A stretch of 64,000 nt of DNA from NCBI GenBank assembly GCA_023381535.1, contig JAMCSN010000236.1, positions 1 to 64,000 of the forward strand, given 5' to 3'. The position numbers and the translations under genes are program-made. Position 1 is the first letter of the stretch. Each line of letters opens with the position of its first letter. Source of the stretch: Bacteroidota bacterium (GTDB lineage Bacteria > Bacteroidota > Ignavibacteria > Ignavibacteriales > Melioribacteraceae). Below are positions 52,076-60,129 of the stretch, in pieces. The notes under the pieces are model-generated. The model was not told the origin of the DNA. It was given only the letters and a program-made list of their open reading frames with translations, and did no database searches.

Positions 52076-52338
52076 CATTTTCCACCTCAAATAAAGTGTG
52101 AAAAGATTAGTGAATTAAAACGAATAGAAAAGATGGATGAGTATTTAGAATACTTGCTCGAAGCGGGAGACGAGGTAGTTACGGAGGTTCTTTCTTCCGG
52201 TTATTTTGAAAAATATTTTGTACATGAGCATAACGTGTTAAATTTTCTATAAAAAGATAGTTATATTTAAACGCAGTTTCAATGCCGGAAGTAATAACTT
52301 CTCATAATACCGGATTAGAGTTTCAAATGGTTCGATAC

Positions 52339-52944
52339 ATGAAATATCAAAAAATGCTCGCCGTAATCTTGCTTGCTGCATCGATAATCCTAATTTCGTG
52401 CAATAAAAGCAAAAACAGCGAAGCCGATGCAAGCGAATATTTTTCTTTTGATACATCGAAACTCGGGATGGAAGTTGTTGATCATGATATGGGAATAAAA
52501 TTCTACCCACCGATGAAATGGGAACTGCGCCAGACACAAATTTCAAAAAAGATCGAGTCGCGCGGCGCTGCGGTTAAACCTGAAGATAATTTTATCTACA
52601 AGCCTACTTACGTCTTTTTTAACGATTCAACAAATGGACTGCTGAGTGTCGGCAAAGTGGAAACGAAAGACACGAGCTTAGCAAAGAGCGCTCAGCTTAA
52701 TTTTTATAAAGGTTTGATGGCAACAAAATACAAAGACAATCATCTGACCAGCGTCACTTTTGTTCATTCTAAGATTTATTTCTCGCAGCTTAAACTTGAG
52801 AAAGAAAATTTGACTTCGTTCAAAATTCTGTTTGAAAATGCCAAGCAGGAAATAATTGAACTCGATTACACAATTCCGTCAAAATATTTTGAAGGTTCAT
52901 ACCCTTTCATAAAATCATCGATTGGTTCCATCCGACCCATGTAA
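52339..52944 (+). CDS. Hypothetical lipoprotein
   Basis: About 201 residues from the ATG at 52339; earlier ATGs at 52282 and 52327 are open. Lipoprotein signal: MKYQKMLAVILLAASIILISC with lipobox ILISC. The mature part (HDMGIKFYPPMKWELRQTQ...) is of unknown fold. Located between divergent lat and ALDH7; there is no evidence it acts in lysine catabolism. Confidence 0.72.
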   Translation: MKYQKMLAVILLAASIILISCNKSKNSEADASEYFSFDTSKLGMEVVDHDMGIKFYPPMKWELRQTQISKKIESRGAAVKPEDNFIYKPTYVFFNDSTNGLLSVGKVETKDTSLAKSAQLNFYKGLMATKYKDNHLTSVTFVHSKIYFSQLKLEKENLTSFKILFENAKQEIIELDYTIPSKYFEGSYPFIKSSIGSIRPM

Positions 52945-53041
52945 TAATCGTACACAATTTCCGATGTTGCCATTCCGAATCCAAACTTATTAACTTTACT
53001 CACAAAATATTTTCTTCATATCTAATAGTGACGAGGTAATT

Positions 53042-54574
53042 ATGGAATTTCTAAAAGTACTTGGAATCAAGGATGAGAATTACGGCGCTTCGACGGGAAC
53101 AAATTGGTTTGAGACAAAAGATCAAGGTACGATTAGCGTGGTTTCACCGACAGATGGAAAACTAATCGCAAAAGTTTATCAATGTTCCGGATCCGATTAT
53201 GAAAAAATTATAACGACAGCACAAAGTGCTTTCAAATTTTGGCGAACCGTGCCCGCGCCGAAACGCGGAGAAATAATTCGACAGATCGGACACAAGTTAA
53301 GAGAATTCAAACAGCCGCTCGGAACGCTCGTCTCATACGAAATGGGAAAATCATTGCAAGAAGGTTTGGGCGAAGTTCAAGAGATGATCGATATCTGTGA
53401 TTTCGCGGTCGGAATCTCGCGGCAGCTGTACGGTTTTACGATGATGTCCGAGCGCGAGAAACACCGCATGTATGATCAATACCATCCGTTGGGCGTTGTT
53501 GGAATAATTACAGCTTTCAATTTTCCGGTTGCAGTCTGGGCGTGGAATGCCGCTTTGGCTACTGTTTGCGGCGATGCAAATCTTTGGAAACCGTCGTCCA
53601 AAACTCCGCTCTGCGGAATTGCCGTTCAGAATATTTTGAGCGATGTGATTGTTGAAAACAATTTGCCGGAAGGTTTGTTCTCTTTGGTAATCGGAAAAGG
53701 CTCGACTGTTGGTGAAAGAATTCTCAACGACAAAAGAATTCCGTTGATTTCTCTTACCGGCTCAACCGCAATAGGAAAACATGCAGCAGAAGTGATCGCG
53801 AAACGTTTCGGTAAATCCATTTTGGAACTTGGCGGGAACAACGCGATAATCATGACTGCGTATGCAGATCTAAAAATTGCGGTGCCTGCAGTTGTGTTCG
53901 GTGCGGTTGGAACAGCCGGTCAACGATGCACAACCACAAGACGGTTGATTGTTCATGAAGATATTTATGAAAAAGTTAAAGATTCATTATTGAAAGCGTA
54001 CCAAAGTTTGAAAATCGGCGATCCGCTGAATGAAAAAAATCATGTCGGTCCATTGATTGATAAAGGCGCCGTTGAAGAATTCAAACACGCGCTTAAACAA
54101 GCAGTGCAAGAAGGCGGCAAAATAATTTTTGGCGGAGAACTTTTAAATGGCGCCGGTTACGAATCCGGCTGCTATGTTAAACCGGCAATTGTCGAAGCCG
54201 AAAACCATTTTAAGATTGTTCAGGAAGAAACGTTTGCGCCGATTCTTTACTTGATCAAATACAAAGGCGACGTTCAAAACGCGATTAACATTCAGAACGA
54301 TGTTGTGCAAGGATTGTCATCATCCATATTTACAACAGACATGAGAGAGACGGAAGAATTTCTTTCTCATTGGGGAAGTGATTGCGGAATTGCGAACGTA
54401 AATATCGGAACTTCCGGCGCCGAGATCGGCGGTGCATTCGGCGGAGAAAAAGAAACCGGCGGCGGACGTGAATCCGGTTCCGATTCGTGGAAACAGTACA
54501 TGCGGCGTCAAACCAATACAATTAATTTTGGAACGAAGCTTCCGTTAGCTCAAGGAATTAAGTTTGATTTGTGA
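53042..54574 (+). CDS. amaB: L-aminoadipate-semialdehyde dehydrogenase (ALDH7/antiquitin family)
   Basis: 510 residues, ALDH7 family length. VSPTDGKLIAKV, GIITAFNFPVAVWAWNAALA, LTGSTAIGKH, catalytic Glu in LELGGNNAI and catalytic Cys in TAGQRCTTTRRL. C-terminal GGAFGGEKETGGGRESGSDSWKQY is diagnostic of antiquitins. It oxidises the semialdehyde/piperideine-6-carboxylate made by Lat to alpha-aminoadipate. The symbol amaB is by analogy with Pseudomonas. Confidence 0.9.
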   Translation: MEFLKVLGIKDENYGASTGTNWFETKDQGTISVVSPTDGKLIAKVYQCSGSDYEKIITTAQSAFKFWRTVPAPKRGEIIRQIGHKLREFKQPLGTLVSYEMGKSLQEGLGEVQEMIDICDFAVGISRQLYGFTMMSEREKHRMYDQYHPLGVVGIITAFNFPVAVWAWNAALATVCGDANLWKPSSKTPLCGIAVQNILSDVIVENNLPEGLFSLVIGKGSTVGERILNDKRIPLISLTGSTAIGKHAAEVIAKRFGKSILELGGNNAIIMTAYADLKIAVPAVVFGAVGTAGQRCTTTRRLIVHEDIYEKVKDSLLKAYQSLKIGDPLNEKNHVGPLIDKGAVEEFKHALKQAVQEGGKIIFGGELLNGAGYESGCYVKPAIVEAENHFKIVQEETFAPILYLIKYKGDVQNAINIQNDVVQGLSSSIFTTDMRETEEFLSHWGSDCGIANVNIGTSGAEIGGAFGGEKETGGGRESGSDSWKQYMRRQTNTINFGTKLPLAQGIKFDL

Positions 54575-55070
54575 ATTACTCCTGGTTTCACGTTATCCCC
54601 CTTTTCAAAAAAGGGGGACAGAGGGGGATTCGGAAAAATGCAAAGGCAACAAAAAATCTGAGAAAGAGAAAAGAAGGTATCTCCGCAACAATCAGACATT
54701 TAGTGAAAAAATTGTTTGGATGAATCTTCGGAGAAGACAAATTCTAGGTGAAAGATTTCTCAGGCAATTTGGTGTTGGTAAATTTGTTGTAGATTTCTGT
54801 TGTCCGCGTTTGAAACTTGTAATTGAAATTGACGGTGACTCACATTTTGAGAGTAGGGAGGTAATTGAATACGATAAACAACGGCAAAGTTTTCTTGAAT
54901 CTCTTGCTTTTAAAATTATTAGATTTACAAACAAGGAAGTAAACCAAAATATTGATAAAGTAATTTCTGCAATTGAGTGTGAAGTAAAAGAATTGCAAAA
55001 TATAATGAACCCCTCTCGGTCTCCCCTTTCAAAAAGGGGAGATGAAAAGCGGGGTTCGGAGAGGTCAACC
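54564..55070 (+). CDS. DUF559 (Vsr-like) endonuclease ORF, open in frame into pdxJ
   Basis: The frame is open from a TTG at 54564 through to the pdxJ stop at 55790 without a stop codon; coordinates here end where pdxJ begins. The domain (about 54700-54990) has SEKIVWMNLRRRQILGERF, VDFCCPRLKLVIEIDGDSHF and ALAFKI-type RFTNKEV strands, matching DUF559, a Vsr/PD-(D/E)XK-like nuclease. The only ATG near the left repeat (54638) leads to a stop after seven codons, so the true start is unclear. It lies between palindromic repeats and is probably a mobile insertion. Confidence 0.65.
54597..55067. mobile_element. DUF559 mini-element bounded by palindromic C/G-rich repeats
   Basis: Left end (54597-54633): CCCCCTTTTCAAAAAAGGGGG hairpin then a GAGGGGGATTCGG segment. 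Right end (about 55009-55067): CTCTCGGTCTCCCCTTT, mirrored by AAAGGGGAGATGAAAAGCGG and then GGAGAGG. The two ends are similar in kind: a CCCCTTTTCAAA core. DUF559 lies between. The right repeat supplies the pdxJ ribosome-binding site (GGAGAGG). Element boundaries are estimates. Confidence 0.6.
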
Positions 55071-55790
55071 ATGAGATTCTGTCTAAACGTAGATCACATT
55101 GCAACACTTAGAAACGCAAGGGGAGAAACACAGCCCGATCCCGTAACATTTGCGCTGATGGCGGAACAATACGGTGTGGATGGAATTGTTGTGCATCTGC
55201 GTGAAGACCGGAGACATATCAACGAGCGCGATGTAAGACTGCTTCGCGAACTCATCACAACAAAGCTTGATCTTGAAATGGCAGCAGTGGAAGAAATTAT
55301 AAATATTGCATGCGACGTTCAGCCCGAACTTGCAACATTGGTTCCGGAAAGACGGCAAGAACTTACAACTGAGGGCGGCTTGAATGTTATCGACAATATT
55401 AAACAAGTCCGTTACGCAATCGAACGTTTGCATGAAGCAGAAATTTCCGTTTCACTTTTTATTGAGCCGGATTTAAATCAGATTGATGCGGCGGCAGAAA
55501 TAAAAGCAGATTTTGTTGAACTGCATACCGGTCATTATGCAAATGCTATTGACGAAGAAGGCATCTACGATGAGCTCGAACGAATTCGCGTTGGCGCCAA
55601 ACACGCAAAGAAACTTGGACTTGGTGTAAACGCCGGACACGGTTTGAATTACATCAACATAAAAGAGTTTGTTGCCATAAACGAAATAGATGAAGTTAGT
55701 ATCGGGCAAGCAGTAATCGCGCGCTCGGTATTTGTCGGCATAGAAAAGGCTGTTAAAGAAATGATCGCGCTGACGAAAGGGAAAAATTAA
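55071..55790 (+). CDS. pdxJ: Pyridoxine 5'-phosphate synthase
   Basis: 239 residues, normal length. MRFCLNVDHIATLRNARGE, DPVTFALMAEQYGVDGIVVHLREDRRHI, TKLDLEMAA, LVPERRQELTTEGGL, SLFIEPDL, VELHTGHYAN and GLGVNAGHGLNY are PdxJ signatures. It condenses 3-amino-1-hydroxyacetone phosphate with DXP to give PNP. The start is set by GGAGAGG seven bases upstream. DUF559 is in frame before it, so an N-terminal fusion of up to 169 residues is possible. Confidence 0.96.
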   Translation: MRFCLNVDHIATLRNARGETQPDPVTFALMAEQYGVDGIVVHLREDRRHINERDVRLLRELITTKLDLEMAAVEEIINIACDVQPELATLVPERRQELTTEGGLNVIDNIKQVRYAIERLHEAEISVSLFIEPDLNQIDAAAEIKADFVELHTGHYANAIDEEGIYDELERIRVGAKHAKKLGLGVNAGHGLNYINIKEFVAINEIDEVSIGQAVIARSVFVGIEKAVKEMIALTKGKN

Positions 55791-55878
55791 CGGCGTCAAA
55801 CAATCTATTTGAGATCATTGCGTTTGATAACTTGTCCGTGCCTGTTAATATGAATAGTAAGTCTGTTCAGAGAATTCA

Positions 55879-56115
55879 ATGCAGATAAATGCAATAATTG
55901 AAAAAGATGAAAATGGTTATTTTGCTTTCGTTCCCGATCTCAAGGGATGTTTCAGTCAAGGGGAAACTTTTGAAGAGGCGTTGAAAAATATTAACGAAGC
56001 AGCTGAACTTTATTTGGAAAGCTTAACCGAAAAAGAAAAAAGCGAACTTTTGGCAAAATCTACTTTCATTGCTTCGCTAACTATTCAAACTCCACGCAAT
56101 CTTAAGTCAGTTTAA
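55879..56115 (+). CDS. HicB-like antitoxin-family protein (orphan)
   Basis: 78 residues. INAIIEKDENGYFAFVPDLKGCFSQGETFEEALKNINEAAELYLESL is a HicB fold. No HicA toxin (about 60-80 residues) is in the 80 bases upstream or 35 downstream. The usual C-terminal DNA-binding part is absent, so it is likely a solitary HicB-like protein. Confidence 0.8.
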   Translation: MQINAIIEKDENGYFAFVPDLKGCFSQGETFEEALKNINEAAELYLESLTEKEKSELLAKSTFIASLTIQTPRNLKSV

Positions 56116-56150
56116 GCTTGCAGAGTTTGCCGAGCAATAATTAATCGTTT

Positions 56151-56765
56151 ATGATCTACTACATTACTTTTGGAATTACTTACGCTTTTGCTGCAGCGGT
56201 TCAACCCGGACCGCTTTTCACCTACCTTCTTTCCCGATCAATCAGCAAAGGATGGCGCCACACACTTCCCGCATCTCTTGCACCGTTAATAAGCGACGGA
56301 CCGATAATTATTTTGGTTCTCCTTTTGTTAACCAACGTTCCAAATTCTTTCATTAATATTTTACAGCTTGCCGGCGGATTGTTTCTTCTTTATCTATCAT
56401 ACGGCGCAATGAAATCGTGGAAAGAATTTGATGCTGAAAAAATTGCAGACAAAAATTCCTGTGCGAAAAGTTTGTTTACCGCAACTGTCGTAAATTTTTT
56501 GAATCCGTCACCTTACATAGGCTGGAGTTTGGTGATGGGACCGCTTCTGCTGAAAGGGTGGCGCGAGTCTCCGGCAAACGGAATTTCTCTGCTAGTAAGT
56601 TTTTACGGAACGCTTGTTGTTTGTCTGGCGGTGATGATAATTATTTTCGGATCGCTGAAAAAACTACCGGCAAATGTCAGCCGCTCTCTTCTCGGACTTT
56701 CATTCATCGCATTAGCGTGTTTGGGAATTTACGATTTGTGGATAGGTGCGAAAATCTATTTTTAA
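56151..56765 (+). CDS. LysE-family amino acid exporter
   Basis: 204 residues, six membrane helices. TYAFAAAVQPGPLFTYLLSRSISKGW with the family's PGP motif, then GLFLLYLSYGAMKSW and NFLNPSPYIGWSLVMGP. LysE/RhtB proteins export basic amino acids or homoserine-like compounds. Its last 78 bases (56688-56765) recur as a diverged fragment at 59991-60068. Confidence 0.9.
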   Translation: MIYYITFGITYAFAAAVQPGPLFTYLLSRSISKGWRHTLPASLAPLISDGPIIILVLLLLTNVPNSFINILQLAGGLFLLYLSYGAMKSWKEFDAEKIADKNSCAKSLFTATVVNFLNPSPYIGWSLVMGPLLLKGWRESPANGISLLVSFYGTLVVCLAVMIIIFGSLKKLPANVSRSLLGLSFIALACLGIYDLWIGAKIYF

Positions 56766-56850
56766 TGGAAGGAAGAATTTGAAACTTTATGTTGACATAA
56801 AAATTTTATTAGTATAAGTTGAAACCATCATTAACAACTCACCAAAAAAT

Positions 56851-58419
56851 ATGAATCATCTTTACCTTGGCGATTGCCTGAACGTTCTGCGCGAGAATAT
56901 CAAAGACGAATCCGTGGACCTTATCTATATCGATCCGCCGTTTAACAGCAAGCGCGATTACAATATTTTCTTCGATGATAAAGAAATTCAAACTCAGCGC
57001 ATTGCTTTTGAAGACACTTGGACTTTGACGAACATTCAAGATTCTCTTACCGAGCTTCACACTCTTGAAAATGAAAACCTTTGGGCACTTCTCATAGTTT
57101 ACCAGAAAGTTGCGCCGCACGCTTTTCCGTATTTGGTTATGATGAGTCTGCGCTTGCTTGAACTTCACAGAGTTCTCAAACCTACCGGAAGTTTTTATCT
57201 TCACTGCGATCCGACTATGAGTCATTATTTGAAAACCGTTTGTGACATAATTTTTGGAGAAAGCAATTTCTTAAACGAAATCTTATGGAAGCGATTTAAT
57301 TTTCATGCTGATGCAAAAAGATTCGGCACCATAAGTGACCGCATTTTGTTCTATGCAAAATCCGAGAATTTTATTTTTAACAAGCAAGTGAAAGATTACG
57401 AAGAAGAGTATATCGAGAGTAAATTCACATACCGTGATGAAAATGACAGAAGGTTTAGACTTGATAATTTGAATCCACCAGGTGGTCGCGGGCCAATATA
57501 TGAATTTTGCAGCGTCAAAAAGCCTTGGCGGTTTACAGAAGAAAAAATGAAAGAGCTTGATCGGAATGGATACATATATAAAAAAAGTCAGATACCCCAG
57601 CTGAAAAGATACCTTGACGAGTTACCTGGTCAAGCTGTTCCTGATATTTGGGACGATATTTCTCCTATTAATTCACAAGCGAAAGAACGTCTCGGTTATC
57701 CGACACAAAAACCAAAAGCGTTGTTGGAAAGAATAGTTCAAGCAAGCAGCAACGAAGGGGACACGGTGCTTGATGCTTTCTGCGGATGCGGAACCACAAT
57801 CGATGCCGCGGAATCGCTTCACCGCAACTGGATTGGAATTGATATTTCTCCGATTGCAATTTCACTTATCAAAAGAAGATTGAATGACACGTACGGAAGC
57901 CATCTAAACAGTTTTGAAGTACGCGGAACGCCGACCGACGAACAGAGCGCAATAGAATTGTGGAGACAAAATCCGAATGCGTTTCAAGATTGGTGGCTCA
58001 CGGAGTTCGAAGTTTTCTCTACAACTTTTGGAACAAAAGGCGCGGACAAAGGAATTGACGGTGTCGGTCAATATCTTGTTGATCAAAAAGGGAATGAAAC
58101 AATCAAAGTCGGTTTCCAAGTTAAAGGCGGAACGCATATTCAATCGAAAGATATCGATGCGCTTGTTGGCGCAATGGATAAACATAAATGCCAGCTCGGA
58201 GTTTTTCTAACAATCGAAAATCCAACCAAGCCGATGCTGGATACGGTAGCCGGTTCCGGGTTTGTTCAAGTGCCGGGTTTTCAATATCCGCGTTTACAGA
58301 TTCTAACTCTCAAAGATTATTTTAAGAACAAGCGACCGAAACTTCCGTCTGTGAATATTACGTTCAAAGCAGCGACTAAGAAAGGGAAACAATCTCACCA
58401 AGAAGAATTGGATTTGTAG
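56851..58419 (+). CDS. DNA N6-adenine/N4-cytosine methyltransferase fused to an Mrr-like nuclease
   Basis: 522 residues. Beta-class methyltransferase: DPPF at 28-31 (motif IV), target recognition in the middle, GYPTQKP and DAFCGCGTT (about 308-316, motif I). A C-terminal domain (about 355-480) has KGIDGVGQYLVDQKG, then QVKGGTHIQSKDID: a D...QxK form of the PD-(D/E)XK site as in Mrr-like nucleases (Gln423, Lys425). So one chain may both methylate and cut. The recognition site is unknown. No separate specificity subunit. Confidence 0.85.
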   Translation: MNHLYLGDCLNVLRENIKDESVDLIYIDPPFNSKRDYNIFFDDKEIQTQRIAFEDTWTLTNIQDSLTELHTLENENLWALLIVYQKVAPHAFPYLVMMSLRLLELHRVLKPTGSFYLHCDPTMSHYLKTVCDIIFGESNFLNEILWKRFNFHADAKRFGTISDRILFYAKSENFIFNKQVKDYEEEYIESKFTYRDENDRRFRLDNLNPPGGRGPIYEFCSVKKPWRFTEEKMKELDRNGYIYKKSQIPQLKRYLDELPGQAVPDIWDDISPINSQAKERLGYPTQKPKALLERIVQASSNEGDTVLDAFCGCGTTIDAAESLHRNWIGIDISPIAISLIKRRLNDTYGSHLNSFEVRGTPTDEQSAIELWRQNPNAFQDWWLTEFEVFSTTFGTKGADKGIDGVGQYLVDQKGNETIKVGFQVKGGTHIQSKDIDALVGAMDKHKCQLGVFLTIENPTKPMLDTVAGSGFVQVPGFQYPRLQILTLKDYFKNKRPKLPSVNITFKAATKKGKQSHQEELDL

Positions 58420-58440
58420 TCATTACGTAAAGACGCGCCA

Positions 58441-58484
58441 CCCGTCAAGACTCAGTCTTGCCGAGGCTGATGGCCCGTCTCTAC
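58441..58484. repeat. Dispersed repeat copy 2 (CCCGTCAAGACT family)
   Basis: Close match to 322-363: CCCGTCAAGACT, then CTTGCCGAGGCTGAT and CCCGTCTCTAC. It starts 22 bases past the methyltransferase stop. Confidence 0.6.
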
Positions 58485-58538
58485 CAGCTAAAGAATTCAA
58501 AAACTCATATATTTGTTGTAACATTATGAGTAATTCCG

Positions 58539-58847
58539 ATGAATAAAATTATTAGTGAAAAATTGGAATTTATAAAAGAACTTTGTTTGCATTATGGAGT
58601 CAAAAGTTTATATGTGTTTGGTTCCGGTTCAACAAGTAAGTTTAATGAGGATAGCGATTTAGATTTTTTAATTAGTTTCTCAAATGAACTTTCAATTGAA
58701 GACTATACGGAAAACTATTTTACTATCCACAATAAACTGCAAGAACTTTTCAATAAAAAGATAGATTTAGTTACCGAGAAATCTTTACAAAATCCTTTTT
58801 TTATTCAAAGTGTAAACCAGAGCAAATTGGCTTTGTATGAATCTTGA
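58539..58847 (+). CDS. mntA: MNT-type minimal nucleotidyltransferase (MntA-like antitoxin)
   Basis: 102 residues. VFGSGSTSKFNEDSDLDFLISF holds the GS...DxD nucleotidyltransferase motif (Gly28, Ser29, Asp40, Asp42). In MntA/HepT pairs the MNT protein AMPylates the HEPN toxin to silence it. It overlaps the HEPN gene by 11 bases. Symbol by family, not by test. Confidence 0.88.
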   Translation: MNKIISEKLEFIKELCLHYGVKSLYVFGSGSTSKFNEDSDLDFLISFSNELSIEDYTENYFTIHNKLQELFNKKIDLVTEKSLQNPFFIQSVNQSKLALYES

Positions 58848-59178
58848 GATAAATAAATACTTGTATGATATCAAAACTTCAATAGATTCAATTCTTGAGT
58901 ATCTTGGAGATAAAAAAGATTTTACATTCTACCTTAGCAACAAACTTCTTCGAAGAGCAGTTGAGCGAGAACTGGAAATTATCGGAGAAGCGGCGGGGCA
59001 ACTGTTGAAGATTGATGATAACTTCCCAATAGAAAATGCAAGAAAAATTGTGGATTTAAGGAACTGGGTTATTCATGGATATGATAAAGTAGATGATGTT
59101 ATAATCTGGGGAATTATTTCAACTCAGTTGCCTAAACTCCAATCTCAAGTCGAAAAACTACTACAAGATAATTCATAA
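58837..59178 (+). CDS. hepT: HEPN-domain protein (HepT-like toxin)
   Basis: 113 residues, all-helical DUF86/HEPN. The RNase motif R-X4-H-X-Y is intact: RNWVIHGY (Arg75, His80, Tyr82). LRRAVERELEIIGEAAGQL is the family core. As a HepT-type RNase it probably cleaves tRNA or mRNA when not modified by MntA. Adjacent to a methyltransferase-nuclease gene in an apparent defence patch. Confidence 0.88.
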   Translation: MNLEINKYLYDIKTSIDSILEYLGDKKDFTFYLSNKLLRRAVERELEIIGEAAGQLLKIDDNFPIENARKIVDLRNWVIHGYDKVDDVIIWGIISTQLPKLQSQVEKLLQDNS

Positions 59179-59296
59179 TAATTTTGTGATAGTCCCCTAG
59201 TTAAGAGACCAATCCCCGCCAATAAAGATGGCGGGTAAACTTGATGAAAGTTAGAGTGACCCAGTTAAGGTATGGACCTTGACCGCTACATCAAGA

Positions 59297-59716
59297 TCAC
59301 GACCGCTCTGAATACTTTCTCATTTTTTTCTTTTCGCTTTGTCTTTTCTTGGTTTCAATTCTTTTCTGCTTGGACGCACCCGACGGATTTGTTTTAATTC
59401 TATGTTTCTTTTTGTGAGAAGATTTATCAATCAACTCAATAAATCTTGCTACCGCATCCTGACGATTTTTCTCTTGTGTTCTGAACCGGTTGGCTTCGAT
59501 AATCAAGACATCATTTTTAGTTACTTTTCTTCCGGCAATAGATTTTAATCTTGCCTTCACTTCTTCAGTCAGTGATTTAGAAGAAGCTATATCGAATCGT
59601 AATTGGACAGCAGTTGCAACTTTGTTTACGTTTTGTCCGCCCGGTCCGGACGAACGAATAAAGTTGAATGTTAACTCACTTTCCTTGACTGAAATATTTT
59701 TGTTAATTCTAATCAT
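59297..59716 (-). CDS. arfB: Ribosome-rescue peptidyl-tRNA hydrolase ArfB
   Basis: 139 residues. FNFIRSSGPGGQNVNKVATAVQLRF with the GGQ motif, and a basic C-terminal tail (KKKHRIKTNPSGASKQKR...KKKMRKYSERS) that enters the mRNA channel of stalled ribosomes. Length fits ArfB (YaeJ) and not RF1/RF2. It releases nascent chains on non-stop ribosomes. Confidence 0.95.
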   Translation of the reverse strand: MIRINKNISVKESELTFNFIRSSGPGGQNVNKVATAVQLRFDIASSKSLTEEVKARLKSIAGRKVTKNDVLIIEANRFRTQEKNRQDAVARFIELIDKSSHKKKHRIKTNPSGASKQKRIETKKRQSEKKKMRKYSERS

Positions 59717-59990
59717 GTAATAATCTTTTTGCGTGGTGGTTAAGAATTATTGAGCTGAAGCCCTATTAGCTTTTTCTTGTTATAAACTTTTTCTCATTGG
59801 TTCGCCTCGGCGAATTAGTCCAAAGTCGAATAACCTAAGTCCAAAAGTTAAAGTAATACAATCAATATATGGACCTTAACCGCTTAGTAAAATTGTCTTT
59901 CAAATTTTCTATTTTAAACTACAAAATCTCACCGGGTGATAAAATGATCAACAAAAGAATTTTTGTCGCAGTGATTTTCCTAGCCGCTTT

Positions 59991-60068
59991 CTTCTCGGAC
60001 TTTCATCCATCGCACTGGCTTGTTTGGGAATTTACGATTTGTGGCTGTACGCAAAGGTTTATTTCTAA
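59991..60068 (+). pseudogene. Relic of a LysE-family gene 3' end
   Basis: 78 bases matching the last 78 bases of the LysE gene at 56688-56765, including the shared CGGACTTTCATCCATCGCA-type segment, TTTGGGAATTTACGATTTGTGG, and the TAA stop at the same place. The preceding bases (59944-59990) encode an unrelated signal-peptide-like run (MINKRIFVAVIFLAAFF), so the relic is spliced onto other sequence. No functional gene is left in the 412-base gap 59717-60129. Confidence 0.75.
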
Positions 60069-60129
60069 TGCCAAATGATTATGTTGCAAATAAGAAAATG
60101 GTATTGATAAAATAAATCCCGAGTAACTA

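Noticed and set aside
54638..54661. ATG as the DUF559 start
   Set aside because: The frame from this ATG stops after seven codons and is not the DUF559 frame.
59186..59290. Hairpin CCCCGCC...GGCGGGT between hepT and arfB as a terminator or ncRNA
   Set aside because: The stem is real but has no T-run and no family resemblance; not enough support for a call.
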